NCBI RefSeq assembly: GCF_900605005.1 | Contig: NZ_LR027558.1 | Location: 306,588-370,587, forward strand | Source: Acidipropionibacterium timonense | GTDB lineage: Bacteria; Actinomycetota; Actinomycetes; Propionibacteriales; Propionibacteriaceae | Direction of reading: 5' to 3' | Length of the DNA stretch: 64,000 bases | Shown: positions 61,532-64,000 of the stretch, piece after piece | How positions within the stretch are numbered: the first letter of the stretch is position 1 | Layout of the letters: the number at the start of each line of letters is the position of its first letter | The notes under the pieces: model-generated | Database searches by the model: none | Told to the model about the DNA's origin: nothing | The model's input: only the letters and a program-made list of their open reading frames with translations | Made by a program: the position numbers and the translations under genes

Positions 61532-61607
61532 GCCGCTGGCGGACCGCTCGACCCACAGGTCGGCGCCCTCGGCTCCGAGCGACAGCATCCGCGCGCTGGC
61601 CAGCTCG

Positions 61608-61625
61608 AATGACATGGATGTCATT
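61608..61625. promoter_or_regulatory. Perfect 18-bp palindrome upstream of sepX/glpR
   Basis: AATGACATGGATGTCATT: two perfect 8-bp arms around GG, in a local AT-rich island within very GC-rich DNA. It lies 48 bp upstream of the sepX -10 (TAGGTT, 61673-61678) and 77 bp after the rimJ stop. The size and symmetry are those of a dimeric repressor site; the cognate regulator is unknown. Confidence 0.55.
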
Positions 61626-61685
61626 TCGCCGACACTCCGGCGCAGCTCAGCTCGACACGCCGGTGGGCCCCCTAGGTTGAGGCCC

Positions 61686-62471
61686 GTGGAAGCAGTCATC
61701 CTGGGTGTGCTCGTCGTGGCGTGGATCGCCTACCTCGTGCCGTGGTTCGTCAACCGGCATCGCGAGCAGCTCGAGGACGTCGAGCGTCCCAGCGGCTTCC
61801 CCGAGACGATGACCGTCGTCTCCCAGGGCGGGATGACCATCACCTCCGACGTCGACGAGGACGCCGCCGAGGTCGAGGTGTCCACCCCGTACACGCGCTC
61901 CTGGGCGCGCCGTGACCTGCGTCTGTCGTGGGCGCGGGCCGCTCGACGCCGTCGCAACACCCTTCTCGTCCTCACCGGCGCCACCGTCCTGGCCGCCGTG
62001 CTCGGCGCGACCTCGCTCATCTCCTGGTGGTTCACCGCCGTCTGCGGTCTGCTGCTCGTCGGGTTCATCGTCCTGGCACGTGTGTCCGTCGTCGGTATGG
62101 CGCGACGGATGGACGCACGGATGGCGCTCATCGACGAGGGGTGGGACGAGGTGACGACGGTCATCGAGGTGCCCGAGTCCTTTCGGCGACCCGAGGCGGA
62201 CTACGAGGCCACCGAGTACGCCATCGACCTGACCGGGCCGGTCGAGCCGCGACAGGGCTCCCTGTGGGACGCCGTCCCGGTGACCGCGCCGACCTACGTC
62301 TCCCAGCCACTCATGGCCCGCACCGTGCGCACGATCGACCTGTCGGCCCCGGGTGCGGTCCTCGGCGAGACGACCTCCCCGGTGGCCCTCGAGGCCGGGG
62401 CCGAGGGTGTCGGCGAGGAGAGCGTCGAGACCTCGAGGATCGACGTGGACCGCGATCGGGAGTCCGCCTGA
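61686..62471 (+). CDS. Divisome membrane protein SepX/GlpR
   Basis: 261 residues: N-terminal helix (about 3-20), a cytoplasmic basic region (RRDLRLSWARAARRRRNTLL), two further helices (about 93-138) and a long acidic C-terminus. Size, topology and place behind the gephyrin-like and rimJ genes match GlpR/SepX, the membrane partner that tethers Glp to the division site. Leaderless GTG: TAGGTT, 7-nt gap. Confidence 0.85.
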   Translation: MEAVILGVLVVAWIAYLVPWFVNRHREQLEDVERPSGFPETMTVVSQGGMTITSDVDEDAAEVEVSTPYTRSWARRDLRLSWARAARRRRNTLLVLTGATVLAAVLGATSLISWWFTAVCGLLLVGFIVLARVSVVGMARRMDARMALIDEGWDEVTTVIEVPESFRRPEADYEATEYAIDLTGPVEPRQGSLWDAVPVTAPTYVSQPLMARTVRTIDLSAPGAVLGETTSPVALEAGAEGVGEESVETSRIDVDRDRESA

Positions 62472-62543
62472 GCGTGGCGGGGTGCGCCATCGCGCCCCAG
62501 ACGCCGTGACCGGTCCGATGGCCGGCGTGACACAATGACCGCC

Positions 62544-63581
62544 GTGCAAGCTGCGCTGCCCGGTCTGACCTTCTGTGCCGTCTTCGCGGCGGTCGTCCTC
62601 GTCGTCTCGGCCGTCGCCAAGATGCGCTCCGACGAGTCGCTGGCCGCGGTCATGGACTCGCTCGGTCTGCCGGGGTCGTCGCTGCCCGCGTGGTTCGTGC
62701 CGCTGCTGCCGTGGGCGGAGGTGGTCCTGGCGGTGGCCCTGCTCGTGCTGCCCGGGGTGGCCGGGGTGGTCGCCGCCTCGCTGGTCACGGCGTTGTTCAT
62801 CGCGTACACGGTGGTCGTCGTGCGGGTCCTGAGGACGATCCCGGACCCGGTGGACTGTCACTGCTTCGGTGACCTGGCACCCGGCGACGTCACCGGGTCG
62901 ACCATCGCGCGCAACCTCGTGTTCGTCGTCCTGGGTGGACTGTCGGTCGTCGCAGCGGCCGTCGATCCTCGTCCGGCGGTCGTGCGCGCCTGTCTCACGA
63001 TGACGACGACCTGGTCGTGGTGGTTGGCGGCGGTGCTGGCCGTCGTCGCCACCGCCCTCATCCTGCACCGGTCGGCCGACGACGCCGATGGTGGCTCCGG
63101 CGAGGGGGGCGACGGTGACTACGTGCCGGTACCGACCCCGCTGGCCGCGGTGACCGACCGGGAGGGCAGACGCCGCACCCTTCGCGAGCTGTCGTCGCGT
63201 CGGCCGGTGCTGCTGCTCTTCGTCTCCACGGGGTGCGGGTTCTGCGCCGAGGTGATCGAGAAGGCCGTCGGCTGGGTGACCCTGCTGCCGGAGGTCGACA
63301 TCCGGTGCGTCCTGGGGCCGACGGCAGGGGTCGACTCCCTGCCGATCGAGTTGCAGGAACTGGCCCTCGTCGACGAGGACGGTGGGGCTCGCGACGTCTT
63401 CGAGGTGCGTGGATTCCCGACGGCCTGGCTGCTCGGCGTCGACCAGCAGGTGGCCGGTGGGCCCCAGGCCGGGCCCTCGAACATCGAGACCATGGTCGGT
63501 GACATGCGGGCCTCCCTCGACGAGGCGGCGGTCGAGGCCGAGCGGTTGCGCGCCGGTCAGTCGGCCATCGAGATCGGGTGA
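62544..63581 (+). CDS. MauE/DoxX-like membrane domain fused to a thioredoxin-like domain
   Basis: 345 residues. The N-terminal ~170 hold four or five helices with the MauE-type CHCFG (DPVDCHCFGDL), which could relay electrons. The rest is an extracytoplasmic thioredoxin-like fold with STGCGFCAE (Cys231, Cys234) and a cis-Pro-like GFPTAWLL. It probably reduces exported substrates, in the manner of CcdA/DsbD plus a thioredoxin. The GTG at 62544 is chosen because CACAAT lies 7 nt upstream, while the ATG at 62535 would fall inside that hexamer. Confidence 0.8.
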   Translation: MQAALPGLTFCAVFAAVVLVVSAVAKMRSDESLAAVMDSLGLPGSSLPAWFVPLLPWAEVVLAVALLVLPGVAGVVAASLVTALFIAYTVVVVRVLRTIPDPVDCHCFGDLAPGDVTGSTIARNLVFVVLGGLSVVAAAVDPRPAVVRACLTMTTTWSWWLAAVLAVVATALILHRSADDADGGSGEGGDGDYVPVPTPLAAVTDREGRRRTLRELSSRRPVLLLFVSTGCGFCAEVIEKAVGWVTLLPEVDIRCVLGPTAGVDSLPIELQELALVDEDGGARDVFEVRGFPTAWLLGVDQQVAGGPQAGPSNIETMVGDMRASLDEAAVEAERLRAGQSAIEIG

Positions 63582-63638
63582 GGTGGGCCCGGCGGTTCGT
63601 CGGGGGAGTCCAGCTGTGGTAGCGTGGACTCTCGCCTT

Positions 63639-63714
63639 GGGGCATTAGCGCAGTTGGTAGCGCGTCTCGGTCGCATCGAGAAGGTCACGGGTTCGAATCC
63701 CGTATGCTCCACCA
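63639..63714 (+). tRNA. tRNA-Ala (anticodon CGC)
   Basis: Acceptor GGGGCAT/ATGCTCC includes the alanine identity pair G3:U70. Anticodon stem TCTCG/CGAGA with loop GTCGCAT gives CGC. T-arm CGGGTTCGAATCCCG and an encoded CCA (63712-63714). Confidence 0.95.
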
Positions 63715-64000
63715 GATCGGACTTGAACACCTGACGTCGGAAGCGTGAGGGCGGCGAACCGCTCGTTGAGCTGGATCGCCGCCTTTTCGTCTTCCGTCAT
63801 GGGGATGCGCTGGTAGAACGCTGGATGGTGAGCCGATTCCCGATACATCCGGGCGCAGTCGGCCAGAATCCGTAGGGCGGTGGTGCGGGGAGCCTGTCCC
63901 GGTTCTTGGGACACCAAGTCCGAGGTGATGGTGGCCCCAGGAAGGGAGTCTGTGAGTTGCCTGCTGCCAGGCCGCTGGCGTTCCGGTGTCGTGTTCTTGG
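63645..64000 (-). CDS. C-terminal end of an unidentified protein running into the window from the right
   Basis: The minus-strand frame is open from the window edge to a TAA at 63647-63645, which lies inside the tRNA-Ala gene. Its last ~20 codons are the antisense of the tRNA and are probably not a real protein segment. Before that it reads TTALRILADCARMYRESA and IPMTEDEKAAIQLNERFAAL, which looks like genuine protein. I do not recognise it. Site and style would fit the tail of an integrase or other protein of an element inserted at the tRNA, but nothing proves this. Confidence 0.45.
   Translation of the reverse strand, partial: KNTTPERQRPGSRQLTDSLPGATITSDLVSQEPGQAPRTTALRILADCARMYRESAHHPAFYQRIPMTEDEKAAIQLNERFAALTLPTSGVQVRSGGAYGIRTRDLLDATETRYQLR

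Noticed and set aside
59783-61699. Minus-strand frame starting with a plausible peptide near 61620 (SFELASARMLSLGAEGADL)
   Set aside because: Only ~30 residues look protein-like before it runs antisense through rimJ and the gephyrin-like gene; no ribosome site or promoter.
63645-63711. Protein tail ending RTRDLLDATETRY as a real C-terminus
   Set aside because: It is the antisense translation of the tRNA-Ala gene, a familiar artefact.

Overview
The window is about 70% G+C, densely coded, and rich in overlapping GTGA/ATGA gene junctions. Many genes start without a Shine-Dalgarno, directly behind a -10 hexamer (leaderless). The gene content points to an actinobacterium of the Propionibacteriaceae: a B12 cluster with CbiE-CbiG-CbiH and BluB-CobT2 fusions, a eukaryote-type UGPase, and the actinobacterial Glp/GlpR (SepX), DUF3027, DUF2530 and DUF3263 genes. 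The family assignment is inferred from gene content and remembered literature, not from a database search.

Region 1 (1-26.8 kb) is mainly a cobalamin (B12) factory. It holds cobQ (5' end outside the window), cobI, cobM, a cbiE-cbiG-cobJ fusion, a cbiX-sirC fusion, cbiC, the cobalt ECF importer cbiMNQO, cbiT, cobO, a cobB-cobC fusion, cobA, cobK, cobT, cobU, cobS, a cobalamin-binding-protein-like gene and a bluB-cobT2 fusion. CbiX and CbiG indicate the anaerobic, early-cobalt route, while BluB makes the lower ligand with oxygen. Four cobalamin riboswitches precede cobI, cbiM, cobO and cobT. No cbiD or cbiB/cobD is visible; they may lie outside. Two non-B12 elements interrupt the cluster: a decayed ATPase/YhgE-type exporter operon with an intact TetR gene and a perfect operator palindrome (1.19-4.54 kb), and a DUF222/HNH endonuclease gene (19.7-21.1 kb).

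Region 2 (26.8-33 kb) has luxS, manA, a DUF3263 gene, a lone groEL behind two CIRCE operators, a CPBP protease and cutC. Region 3 (33-44.4 kb) has a minus-strand operon with an XPB-type helicase, a helicase-associated protein, two envelope proteins and a beta-lactamase-fold hydrolase. It is followed by nagB, a cold-shock protein, the DUF3027/DUF2530 pair and an NCS2 purine permease.

Region 4 (44.4-57.1 kb) has a 29-residue membrane protein gene, serC, nagA, a DtxR-family regulator leading a three-gene operon of partly unknown function, thioredoxin, a sugar MFS transporter with an unusual loop insert, an EamA transporter with a His-rich tail, tRNA-Arg, a serpin lipoprotein and UGPase. Region 5 (57.1-64 kb) has mscL, a SAF-domain protein, an FmdB zinc ribbon, 5-formyl-THF cyclo-ligase, a gephyrin-like (MoeA-fold) protein, a RimJ-like acetyltransferase, SepX/GlpR and a MauE-thioredoxin fusion. 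It ends at tRNA-Ala with an unidentified reading frame running off the window. No rRNA, CRISPR array or insertion sequence was seen.
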